From NCBI GenBank assembly GCA_015852425.1, contig JAAAIG010000872.1, positions 1 through 15,839 of the forward strand: a stretch of DNA of 15,839 nucleotides, given 5' to 3'. Below are positions 1 to 10,200 of the stretch, piece by piece. The position numbers were made by a program, and so were the translations under genes. This DNA comes from Gryganskiella cystojenkinii. Its lineage: Eukaryota; Mortierellomycota; Mortierellomycetes; Mortierellales; Mortierellaceae. The notes below the pieces were generated by a model. The model was not told the origin of the DNA and searched no databases. It worked only from the letters and a program-made list of their open reading frames with translations. Each line of letters starts with the position of its first letter. The stretch's first letter is position 1.

Positions 1-495
1 GGGAAATGTCATCGATTATCAGTCCTGAGCATCGGAATCCCCCGAAATCATTCTCCAAAATCCGGCAGGTACCCGTTTCAATTCAAAGCCCTAGAGTTTT
101 CGATGGACAGTGGTCTCTCGGAGCTGGGTCAACTAAGGCGCCTTCGAAAGCTCGATATCTCGAAATTGCACCATAGTGTCGGGATGGAGGAAGTTCAATG
201 GATGGCGGAGCATTGGCCCAGTCTTGGTCGACTCTCGGGTCTCGCGGGCATGAAGAAGGTCCAGCCAAAACGATATATGAATGAGTACGAGCACAAGCTC
301 AAGCAGCAAACGTTGGCTGCCGAGGCGGAAAGGTCTCGAAGCGCAGCAGGAGTAGGAGATGAGGGTAGAGGAGTCTTGGCCAGGATGATGACGCTTCTGA
401 ATGATGTCACCACCTTTGCTAAATCCACTTTCGAGCCAGAAGATCCTCATCTACATTGGTTGTGTCTTCATAGACCAGAGATTATTATTGATTGA
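1..495 (+). CDS. C-terminal end of an LRR / F-box-like protein (5' partial)
   Basis: The frame is open from the first base of the window to a TGA at 493-495, giving 164 visible residues, so the gene starts upstream. The visible part has one leucine-rich segment (GLSELGQLRRLRKLDIS, about residues 38-54) followed by a WMAEHWPSLGRLSGL stretch, a combination I know from the C-terminal ends of the large F-box/LRR families of Mortierella-type fungi. Such proteins usually act as substrate adaptors of SCF ubiquitin ligases, but the N-terminal F-box that would prove this lies outside the window. After the LRR part come a short charged segment (KKVQPKRYMNEYEHK) and a less ordered tail. The gene converges with the large NRPS gene on the other strand and has no evident functional link to it. 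LRR identity is fairly sure; F-box membership is inferred. Confidence 0.7.
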   Translation, partial: GKCHRLSVLSIGIPRNHSPKSGRYPFQFKALEFSMDSGLSELGQLRRLRKLDISKLHHSVGMEEVQWMAEHWPSLGRLSGLAGMKKVQPKRYMNEYEHKLKQQTLAAEAERSRSAAGVGDEGRGVLARMMTLLNDVTTFAKSTFEPEDPHLHWLCLHRPEIIID

Positions 496-695
496 CAGTT
501 CGTGATATGTTCACATTGAACAAACGGAAAAAAAAATGAATGGAACTATAACCACGCCCGAAGTCATAAAAGCCAAAATCCATTTCCCCATCGTTATGAG
601 TCGGTTCCAAGTGCATTTTTTTAAGTTCCTGTGTAATTATAATGGACTAAAGACCCAACGATCGACCTGATTTTACTACACCACAGCGGAGAAGT
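496..695. other. Intergenic stretch downstream of the LRR gene
   Basis: This stretch is AT-rich, with an A9 run just after the stop (about 528-536) and a T7 run near 617-623. It probably contains the 3' UTR and polyadenylation region of the LRR gene. I see no canonical AATAAA and no tRNA, conserved motif or convincing ORF. Confidence 0.4.
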
Positions 696-1136
696 ATGGG
701 TAGGATTGTGAAGGAGTACATATTTTTTGGATCCACGAGTGCGCACTATGCATTCACTGGTTTTCAATTTGCATTTACAACGGTGAGAAACAATGTGAAA
801 ATCTCACCGAACCCCCGTGAATATGGTTCAAGAAATGATTCTTACGGGAGTGAAAGGACGAAAAAAAATCAATCAGACAGGGTGGGGGCACTGAAAGTGG
901 TCTTCCGGACACGCCGGTTGCTGAGTTTAGATCGTCGTTGGGGCCACAACATCAAGTTCATCCTTATGATGTTCGATTGGATTCAGAAGGATGCGACTTT
1001 TGACTTTCACAGGCGAATGGCTAAAGCTATAACAGAAGGCAGCACTACTCGAGCCCAAGATATCCTGGAGCGTTCAAATAATGGTCATAGTATGCATGAT
1101 TGGAATGCATCAATGTCCTTGCGCGCATTCAAGTAA
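696..1136 (+). CDS. Doubtful 146-codon ORF of unknown function
   Basis: An ATG-to-TAA frame of 146 codons. I recognise no family. The first half is mixed and low in structure. The second half is richer in charged and aromatic residues (RRLLSLDRRWGHNIKF, then a WIQKDATFDFHRRMAKAI helix-like stretch) and looks more protein-like. There is no clear signal peptide or transmembrane segment. A perfect 8-bp inverted repeat sits inside it. The ORF ends about 100 bp from the stop of the convergent NRPS gene, so the NRPS 3' UTR may overlap it. It could be a real small gene, an exon of a decayed gene, or chance; length alone does not decide. Confidence 0.2.
   Translation: MGRIVKEYIFFGSTSAHYAFTGFQFAFTTVRNNVKISPNPREYGSRNDSYGSERTKKNQSDRVGALKVVFRTRRLLSLDRRWGHNIKFILMMFDWIQKDATFDFHRRMAKAITEGSTTRAQDILERSNNGHSMHDWNASMSLRAFK
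781..809. repeat. Perfect 8-bp inverted repeat (hairpin)
   Basis: CGGTGAGA at 781-788 is exactly reverse-complementary to TCTCACCG at 802-809, with a 13-nt spacer. It lies inside the doubtful ORF 696-1136. It has no following T-run to mark it as a terminator, and its function is unknown. Confidence 0.45.
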
Positions 1137-1199
1137 ATCTATTTGAGCTATTTCCACTTCTCGTCATGAGTGAATCAACCGTGTAGGTACTGACCGAGC

Positions 1200-1205
1200 T
1201 TTATT
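1200..1205 (-). terminator. AATAAA polyadenylation signal of the NRPS gene
   Basis: Read on the minus strand, AATAAA lies about 33 nt downstream of the NRPS stop codon (TAA at 1240-1238), within GAAGAAATAAAGCTCGG. This is the canonical eukaryotic poly(A) signal at a plausible distance, and it supports eukaryotic expression of the gene. Confidence 0.6.
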
Positions 1206-1237
1206 TCTTCTCTATCCTTTCCCCTTCACTCTAATCA

Positions 1238-4200
1238 TTACTGCTCCTTCCCGTGAAGTATATTCAATTTTTGACTAAGGACTCGACCGATAATGGCAGT
1301 AGGCTCTGGCAAATCCATATAGTCGTGCTCGCAGTCAACGTCACAGACCTCAATCTCCCCGAGAACATATGGTTTCCACTCGTTAGGAGACCATAGCTCC
1401 TTAACTCCGCTCCGAAGGACTGTCGCCCGAAAGATGAGCAATTGGCTATTGAGGATATGTGGCTCCTGGGAACGGCCTATCCGGGAGTTGTTCCGGGAAA
1501 CCAAAGGCATCTTTTCCAAAAACGGATTGATGAGATCGGTGGGATATTGCTCCTTGTTCCCAATAAGCATTTCAACAAAACTCGACCCCTCCAAATCGTC
1601 ATCTTGAGCAGGCAGTTGGTCGTGATAGATGGCTCGAGTATCCATTAATGCTACAAGCGCTACGCACTCGCCTTGCTTTTCCAGATATGAGGCCATAGCA
1701 TGTGCAATCACTCCTCCAATCGAATATCCCAAAAGATGATATGGTCCATGAGGCTGAATGCGACAGACTTGATCGATATAGTCAAACACCATCTCGTCGA
1801 GCGTTGATGCCATTTTCTCATTCCGAATAAAACCACGTGCCTGCAGACCATAGAGGGGTTGGTCCGGGTCCAAGCGAGTTGATAGTCCTGTGTAACACCA
1901 GCTGAGTCCTGTTCCGGGATGAATACAAAACAATGGTGGCCTGGAACCCTTGGGTTTGATAGGAAGCAATACCTCATATGACTCTTCCTGAGCTGTTCCT
2001 GTTGCCAGTAGTCGAGGCGCAAGTTCTGCAATTGTGGGGGCCTCGAACAGGGTACGGAGGGACATGCCAAAGCCCAGCATGGATCGAATCCGACCAATCA
2101 TCCTCATGGCTAACAACGAGTGACCACCCAAGGCAAAAAAGTCATCGCACCTTCCGACTTTTTCAACACCAAGCAGGTCTCCCCATGTACTGGACAGGAT
2201 GTTTTCTATCTCGCCTTTGGGCTGTTCATACGACTGGATAGCCAAAGCGTCAATTTGCGGAGCTGGCAACACGTCTCGGTCGAGCTTGCCGTTAGGAGTC
2301 AAAGGGAAGGTAATCATTTGCACGAATGCTGCTGGGACCATATAATCTGGTAACTTTGTTGCCAAGAACGAGCGGAGCGTCAGAGCTAGTTGGGCGGCGG
2401 AGGATGCTGTCGGTTCAAATATGTTTGGTTTATGATGAGTACAAAATGACAATATTCGCAATTCTCTTTCCCCCAGGGACTACCAAATTAAAATATCAAC
2501 TTACATTCAAAGGTACCTGATGCTTGTGCAAGCTGTATGCTGTGCTGCGCAATGACATACGCAACGAGTTGCTTATCGCTTCCTTCACCCAGGGCAATGA
2601 TCACGGCCTCCGACACCAAGGGATGTTCAGACAAACGCGTTTCAATCTCTCCGAGCTCGATCCTAAAGCCGCGGATCTTGACTTGATGGTCGTTTCGGCC
2701 TAGGAACACAAGGTTTCCGTCAGGGAGATACCGTGCCAGATCGCTTGTCTTGTACATCCGAGCACCAGGTTGATCAGCAAAGGGATCAGGAAGGAATCGT
2801 TCCGCCGTCAGTTGGGATCGGTTCAGATATCCTCTTGCAACTCCAACCCCTCCAATATGCATCTCTCCGATAACTCCCAATGGCACTGGATTGCCATAAG
2901 TGTCCAGCAGATAGATGGTCTTGTTGGGGAGTGGTCGGCCAATAGGAATTGTGTCAACATCTAAGTCTGTTGGACACTTCCAGACACTTGTAGCGATGGA
3001 GGTCTCTGTTGGACCGTATTCATTGATGATTGTGCAGCAGGGAGCGATTGTTCTCAATACCTCAAGCAGTGTTGACGGTACAGGTTCCCCCATCACCACG
3101 ATTACTCGAAGTGAGTTCAAACTGAGCAACTCTTTGAAGTCCTGTAACAGTGTTGGCGTGAAGCTGATATGTGAAATGCACTGCCGCTCCAAGTAGCCCC
3201 AAAGCAGATGACGGTCAAGTCGAATGTCGTCCCTGATCAAATGGAGACTAGAGCCACATCTCAAAGCGGAGAAAATCTCAGAGACGCTATGGTCGAAACC
3301 AAGTGATATGTTTTGCAGGACCCTGCTGTCTGGATGGATATCAAAGAGTATCGGTCTACTGTAGACAAGGTTGACGGCGCCTTGATGTTCCAACATTACT
3401 CCTTTGGGCCTCCCAGTAGATCCGGAAGTGTAAATAACATAGGCAAGATGGCGTGAAGTAAGTCCTACAGCTTGTGGATTGAGATCGACTCCCGAAACCT
3501 GGGTATTGGGGTCCACAACAGTTAGATTGACAAGAGTAGTCTCACCCAGGATATCCCGTCCGGCAAGATCAGCCAACAAAATAGTCGGTGCTGCATCATT
3601 TAAGATATCCTTCAGGCGGTCGCTCGCATAGTACGGATCGAGTGGTACATAGGCGCCACCAGCCTTCAGGATGGCCAGTACTCCTAATATCATTGCTAGG
3701 GACCGCTCGACACAGATTGCGACAAGGGTATCCGGCTTGACACCCAGTGCAATAAGGCGATGCGCCAGGCTATTGGCACGGAGGTTCAGTTCGGCATAGG
3801 TCAAGGACTGGTCCCCATGAACGAGAGCAATGGCATCTGGTGTACGTTCAACCTGCTGCTCAAATAGCTGGTGTAGACATTGATGGTCTGGATAGTCCTC
3901 TCGAGTGTCGTTCCATGTATGGAGAAGAAGCGAACGCTCTGCAGCAGACATTATATCAACAGTCGCCAAAGATCGATCCACATCGGATACCATCGCCGGC
4001 AGTACAGCGAGCAAATATCCAATATGCCTCTCAATCGTCGAACGGTCAAAGAGAGATGTCGCGAACCCGAGATTCCCTTCGATTCCATCACCAGATTCCC
4101 AAAGAGCTAAGGTGAGGTCAAATTTAGCAGTGTCATGATCGAGCTCGTATGGTGATAGCTGCAACCCCGGCAGATCCCACTGTCCCTCCTCGTTGTTCTG

Positions 4201-7200
4201 CCACACAAACATGACCTGGAAGAGCGGTGTGTGGTTCATCCTGCGTGGAGGCTGCACAATCTCAACAACCTGCTCGAATGGCAAGTCTTGGTGTGCATAT
4301 GCAGCTAACGCATGACGCCTGACCCGGTCAAGGAGGTCTTTAGTGCTCGGCTCGCCGGAGAGATCAATTCGCATGGCTAGCGTGTTGACAAAGAGTCCGA
4401 TCAACGGCTCGATCTCCTGCCTGCTGCGATTAGCACTTGGTGTGCCAATCACGATATCATCTTGACCGGACAGTCGAGACAGAACCACACTCCAGGCAGA
4501 CAGGATGGTCATGAACATCGTCACTCCATGCTTCCGACTAAATTCGTTCAGTGCTGTGGTAATCTGTGAATCCAGAGCAATGGGAATATGGTCGCCTTCA
4601 AATGACTGTTGAGATGGCCGAGGTCGGTCGGTTGGAAGATCAATGAGGGCAGGTGCACCGGAGAGCATGGTGCGCCAATACTCGCTCTGTGCCTGTAGCC
4701 GATCGCCAGAGAGCCACTGTCGCTGCCATGATGCATAATCTGGATACTGGATCGCCAGTGGTGTCAGTGGACTGGGCTCTCCATTGCAGTAGGCTTTGTA
4801 GAGCTGACTGATCTCACTCAGTATGATTCCAGAGGACCAACCATCGGAAATGATGTGGTGCAGGGTGAGGAGCGAGATGTGTTCTTCGTCGCCGAGTTGT
4901 ATCAAGGTCAAACGGATCAGGGGTCCCTGTGCTAGATCAAACAGCTTACGGGTATCTTCATCAATGCAGTGATCCAGCTGCAAGTTCCGATTTGTCTCAT
5001 CTCGAAGATCGATCAAACGCATTGGCAAACCTAGAAAAGAAGAAAGATGGTGAGTAAACATGGTGAGGTTGGAGAGCGATGCGGCCTTCAGAGTCAACTC
5101 AAGGAAACAACTCTACAATACCTTCAGGTGGAAGAATGTGAACTTGTGGCTGTCCGTTGCTGCTGGAAATGACAGATCGCAACGCCTCATGGCGAGCATA
5201 GAGCTCATCCCATGATTGTTTCCACGCTGACTGGTTCAAATATCCGCGAAGGTGGGTTGCTGAAGGAATATGATATGCTTCGCTGCCTCCTTCGAGATGA
5301 GTAAGGAACCAGAGTCGCTGTTGTGCAAATGACAATGGTAGAACAGAATCGCGAGGAACCAGTGTGATCGCGGGAAGGCTAGATGTTCCATGCGAGATGC
5401 TCTCTGTTATGACTGTAGCGAGTGCGGCGAGAGTTGGCGTGTCGAATAGCGACGACAGTGAAATGTGGGTACCAAGTTTGGACAACCGATTGATCAGGCG
5501 CACCGCCAAAAGAGAGTGACCTCCAAGAGCAAAGAAACTATCATGGCGACCCACCCGCTCCACATTTAATAGCTCGGCCCAAATGGACGCCAGAGTCATC
5601 TCGACCTCTCCGTGTGGTTCCTCAAAGCATTGGCGGGCGTAGTCATTATCGCCTGGGTTGGGAAGAGCACGCCGATCCAGCTTTCCATTTGCTGTCAGAG
5701 GGAATGCATTCATTTGCATGAATGCTGCTGGGACCATATAATTTGGCAACTTTGTTGCCAAGAACGAGCGGAGCGTCAGAGCTAGTTGAGCGGCGGAGGA
5801 TGCTGTCGGTTCAAATATGTTTGGTTTATGATGAGTACAAAATGTCAATATCCACATTTCTCTTTCACTCAGGCACCGTCATATTAAAATATCAACTTAC
5901 ATTCAGCGGCGCCTGACGCTTGTGCAAGCTGTACGCTGTGCTGCGCAATGACATACGCAACGAGTTGCTTATCGCTTCCTTCACCCAGAGCAATGACCAC
6001 GGCCTCTGACACCAAGGGGTGTTCAGACAAACGTGTTTCGATCTCTCCGAGCTCGATTCTAAAGCCGTGCATCTTGATCTGATCATCGCTCCGACCAACG
6101 TATACGAGGTCGCCATCTATGAGGTAGCGTACTAAATCCCCAGTCTTGTACATCCGAGCACCAGGTTGACCAACAAATGGATCAATAATGAACTTTTCGG
6201 CAGCCAAGTCAGGCCTGTTCCAGTAACCACGAGATACGCCTGCTCCACCGATATATAGTTCACCGGTAGCACCTAGTGGGATTGGCTGGCCCCCTTTATC
6301 AAGGACGTAAAATCTTAGGTCCGGAAACCGTGCGCCAATTGGACTACAGACTAGACTGCAATCTTTCCTCATCATGGGTCGATAGGTCGTGTAGAACGTC
6401 TCTGTTGGACCGTACATGTTCACAATCTGAGGCTTTGACTCGGCGTGTCGAACGTACCATGGTAGCAGTGAAGATGGTACGAGGGCCTCACCCGCGAGGA
6501 TGACATACTGCAGGCTATCAATGATCTTGGAATGCTCCTGATGGGTGACTAGCAAATTAAATGCACTTGGAGTTTGGTTCAGTACCGTCACATCGTTCTC
6601 GCACAGCAATCGATAAAATTCCTGTGGAGACCGTGTAATATGCTGAGGGACTACGACAAGCTTGCCGCCATAGCGCAATGCACCCCACATCTCCCAAACG
6701 GAGATGTCGAATCCGAAGGAATGGAACATGGACCAGATGTGACTCTCATTGAAGTGGAACCAAGGCGCAGTGACATCAAACGCACGGACAATCATTCTAT
6801 GCTCGACCATAACGCCTTTAGGGTTTCCTGTCGATCCTGACGTATACATGACATAGACCAATTTGAGCGGATCCAGCCCGGGAACTTGAGGATTACCCGA
6901 GTCTTCCAATCGCCCCGAGTCGGTAGTCGGATCCAGGACAACCACAGATGCCGGAGAAGTCTCACTCAGGATATCCCGTCCGGCATGATCAGCCAACAAA
7001 ATAGTCGGTGCTGCATCACTTAGGATGTCCTTCAGGCGGTCGCTCGCATAGTACGGATCGAGTGGTACATAGGCACCGCCAGCCTTCAGGATGGCCAGTA
7101 TTCCTACGATCATTGCGAAGGACCGCTCGACGCAGATTGCGACAAGGGTATCCGGCTTGACACCCAGTGCAATAAGGCGATGTGCCAAACTATTGGCACG

Positions 7201-10200
7201 GAGGTTCAGTTCGGAATAGGTCAATGACTGGTCCCCATGAACAAGAGCAATGGCATCTGGTGTGCGATCAACCTGCTGCTCGAACAGTTGGTGTAGACAA
7301 TGCTGATCAGGGTAGTCTTCCTCCGCCGCATTCCAATCTTTCAGTAACATTCGACGCTCATCTGTAGGAAGTACCTCTAGTTGTGCCACTGGCATGGTGG
7401 GGGTGCGTTCAAGTGCTTTGGTCATGCTGTGGAGTGCTTCATGCATGTAGTCACAAACACGACCTGCGTCCAGAGATTGTACCACCTGAACTGAGAAACC
7501 AAGAGACGTGCCATAGTCATCCATAGAAATGCCGAATGGATAGTTGGTACGCTCATCGGAACCCAGGTACTCCATCCCGTAAACTTTGATATCGTCATCG
7601 GAGGTTGGAAGGTTGTGGCGGTAGTTCATCAATGCGCTGAAAAGAGGTATCCCAGTGCCGACACTGCTACAGCGTTGCGCTAACGCCAGTGAAGCATGCT
7701 CGTGTTCCAGGAGCGCTGCCAGACGCGTATGGGTAGCACGCACACTGTCCTCAACACTGTCTTGGTCAAGATCCACTCGAATCGGCAGTGTGTTGATAAA
7801 AAGACCCATCGCTCGATCTGTACTGCCTGCAGCCTGCATACGACCAAACAACACTGTTCCAAAGACAACTCGCTGCTCTCCGCTTGTCCGTGCAATCACT
7901 TGTGCCCAAGCAACATGACAGAGACTAGCAACACTAACCCCTAATCTCCTTGCTTGGGTCCGGATTCGGTTGTTTAGGTCCTGCGATAGCATTCGCTCAG
8001 CTTCTGTGATCTGAATTCCGTCCCCATGAACATCTGTTAAGCCGAATGGGAGTGAGGGAGTGTCAATGTCGACCAGCATCTCTTTGAAAAACCTCTCATG
8101 ATGCTCCTGGGTCAGTCCAAGGCGTGCTTGGGCGATTAGATTGCGATATGGCTGTGCTGGAGGCAGTGTGTCAATATGTCCCTTGTAAATCGCCTGTGCC
8201 TCGAATTGCATGGTCTCCAGAGTCGAATGGTCGCTAATTAAGTGGTGTAATAACTCGATGAGAATCCAGCGATCATCACTCTCCTGTGAAAATGCAAATC
8301 GAAGCAATGGCGCCTGTGTCAAGTCCATGCGGTGACTACGAGGGTCAAACATCTGCTTCAGCTGGGTGGCGATCGGTCCAGCAGCTGGATCCAAGTGATG
8401 TTCAGAGATTGACAGTTGGGCCTGACGCCATACAACCTGTGCTGGCATGGACGTGTTTTGCCATACAAATGCTGTCCGCAGAATATCATGTCGGTTTACG
8501 ATCTGTTGTAAGGCGCCAAGGTACCGATCAAGTGATCCCTTGCTGTTGAACGACATTAAATTATAAAGGATATAGGGATCCCCGTTCTTCGCCTTCAGGT
8601 GGTGGAAGAAAATTCCATCCTGCAGCGGTGACAGAGCATAGATATCTTGGATATTAGCTGCACCACCAGGGACAAGCTCGACGATCCGATCTATATCCGC
8701 TTGTTCGAGCTCAATCAGAGGAAGCATTTCCGGCGTGATTCTTCTGGACCCAAGGGTGATGGCATTAGGAGGTGCAACTATGTTGACATACTGATTGAGT
8801 GACCGAGCAAGCGCTGAGAGTATAGGTGACTCAAAGAGTGTGCGCACCGAAACCAAATGGCCAAGGCTGTTGAGACGTGATATCATTTGCACAGCCAGGA
8901 GAGAATGGCCTCCAAGGGCAAAGAAATTGTCATGACGGCTCACCCGCTCTAGATCAAGCAAATCAGACCATATGGATGCCAGCGCACACTCGACCTCTCC
9001 GTGTGGTTCCTCAAAGCATTGGTGGGCGTAGTCATTATCGCCTGGGTTGGGAAGAGCACGCTGATCCAGCTTTCCATTGGCTGTCAGAGGGAATGCATTC
9101 ATTTGCACGAATGCTGCTGGGACCATATAATCTGGTAACTTTGTTTCCAAGAATGAGCGGAGCGCCAAAGCTAGCTGGATGGCGGAGGATGCTGTCGGTT
9201 CAAATATATTTTGGTTTTGATGAGTAAAAGATGTCAATATCCACATTTCTCTTTCACTCTGGCACCATCACATTAAATATCAACTTACATTCAGTGGCAC
9301 CTGTTGCTTGTGCAAGCTGTACGCTCTGCTGGGCAATGACATACGCAACGAGTCGCTTATTGCTTCCTTCACCCAGAGCAATGACCACGGCCTCCGACAC
9401 CAAAGGATGTTCAGACAAACGCGTTTCAATCTCTCCGAGCTCGATCCTAAAGCCTCGGATTTTGACTTGATGGTCATTTCGGCCTAGGAACACAAGGTTT
9501 CCGTCAGGGAGATACTGTGCCAGATCGCCTGTCTTGTACATCCGAGCACCAGGTTGATCAGCAAAGGGATCAGGAAGGAATCGTTCCGCCGTCAGTTGGG
9601 ATCGGTTCAGATATCCTCTTGCAACTCCAACCCCTCCAATATACATCTCTCCAATAGCTCCCAATGGCACTGGATTACCATATGTGTCCAGAAGATAGAT
9701 GGTCTTGTTGGGGAGTGGTCGGCCAATCGGGACGATGTCGTGCATGTTGTTCTTTGAACACTTCCAGGATGTCGCATCTACTATGGTCTCCGTCGGGCCG
9801 TACATATTTACGATGGAACCATTTGGAACAAGTCTGAAAAGTTGCTGCACAAGCGCATTAGAGATCACTTCGCCACCAACAAGAAGCGTCGACAATGTGC
9901 TCAACGGAGATTGTTTCTTGCAGTCCTGGAGTACTGACGGCGTCAGTGTGGCATGTGTGATACAATGTCGCTCTAGATAGCCCCACAATAGTTCACCATC
10001 CTTGCACACATCGCCAGGAATCAAATGCAAACCCCCTCCGCAGCACAACGTGCCAAATATTTCCAGCACACTGACATCAAAGCCAATAGAGCAAAATTGA
10101 ATCATCCGACTAGATGACCTCATCCCCAAAATCTGTTGTTGCGACATGATGTAGCTCACGACGCCTTGGTGCTCAATCATCACCCCCTTTGGCTTGCCAG

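Larger units (their letters stand above)
1990..5370 (-). other. NRPS module 4: LCL-type C - A4 - T4
   Basis: The C domain starts with LSFAQQRLWFL and has HHIISDG at 4840-4860. It lacks the HH[I/L]xxxxGD motif, so it should be an ordinary L-donor/L-acceptor domain and residue 3 should stay L. An intron (5121-5031) splits it between PPEG and LPMRL. A4 has YTSGSTGRPKG and NEYGPTE, but its A7 motif reads YKTSD in place of YKTGD (Ser codon 2743-2745), and the usual GGE turn reads MGE. Specificity residues read D-H-S-S-V-M-E-I-A(-K), which I cannot match to a known substrate. T4 has DDFFALGGHSLLAM, with the serine codon at 2117-2119. The A/T linker is split by the intron 2504-2407. Confidence 0.88.
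5400..8790 (-). other. NRPS module 3: dual C/E - A3 - T3 (Thr-like code)
   Basis: The condensation domain has HHLKAKNGD (8578-8604) and HHLISDH (8227-8247), again the dual C/E pair, so residue 2 should be D-configured. A3 has YTSGSTGNPKG, NMYGPTE and YKTGDLVRY. Its centre belongs to the FDISVWEMWGALRYGG / VTVLNQTPSAF type, unlike the other three A domains. The specificity residues read D-I-W-N-I-A-M-Y-T(-K). The textbook threonine code is DFWNIGMVHK, so Thr or a related small polar residue is the best guess. The A/T linker is split by the intron 5900-5803. T3 has DSFFALGGHSLLAV, with the serine codon at 5513-5515. Confidence 0.88.

Noticed and set aside
5099..9246. MWILT... starts of the minus-strand ORFs at 9246 and 5857 as real start codons
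   Set aside because: They fall inside introns, upstream of the AACCGACAG acceptor, and would begin mid-linker between A and T domains.
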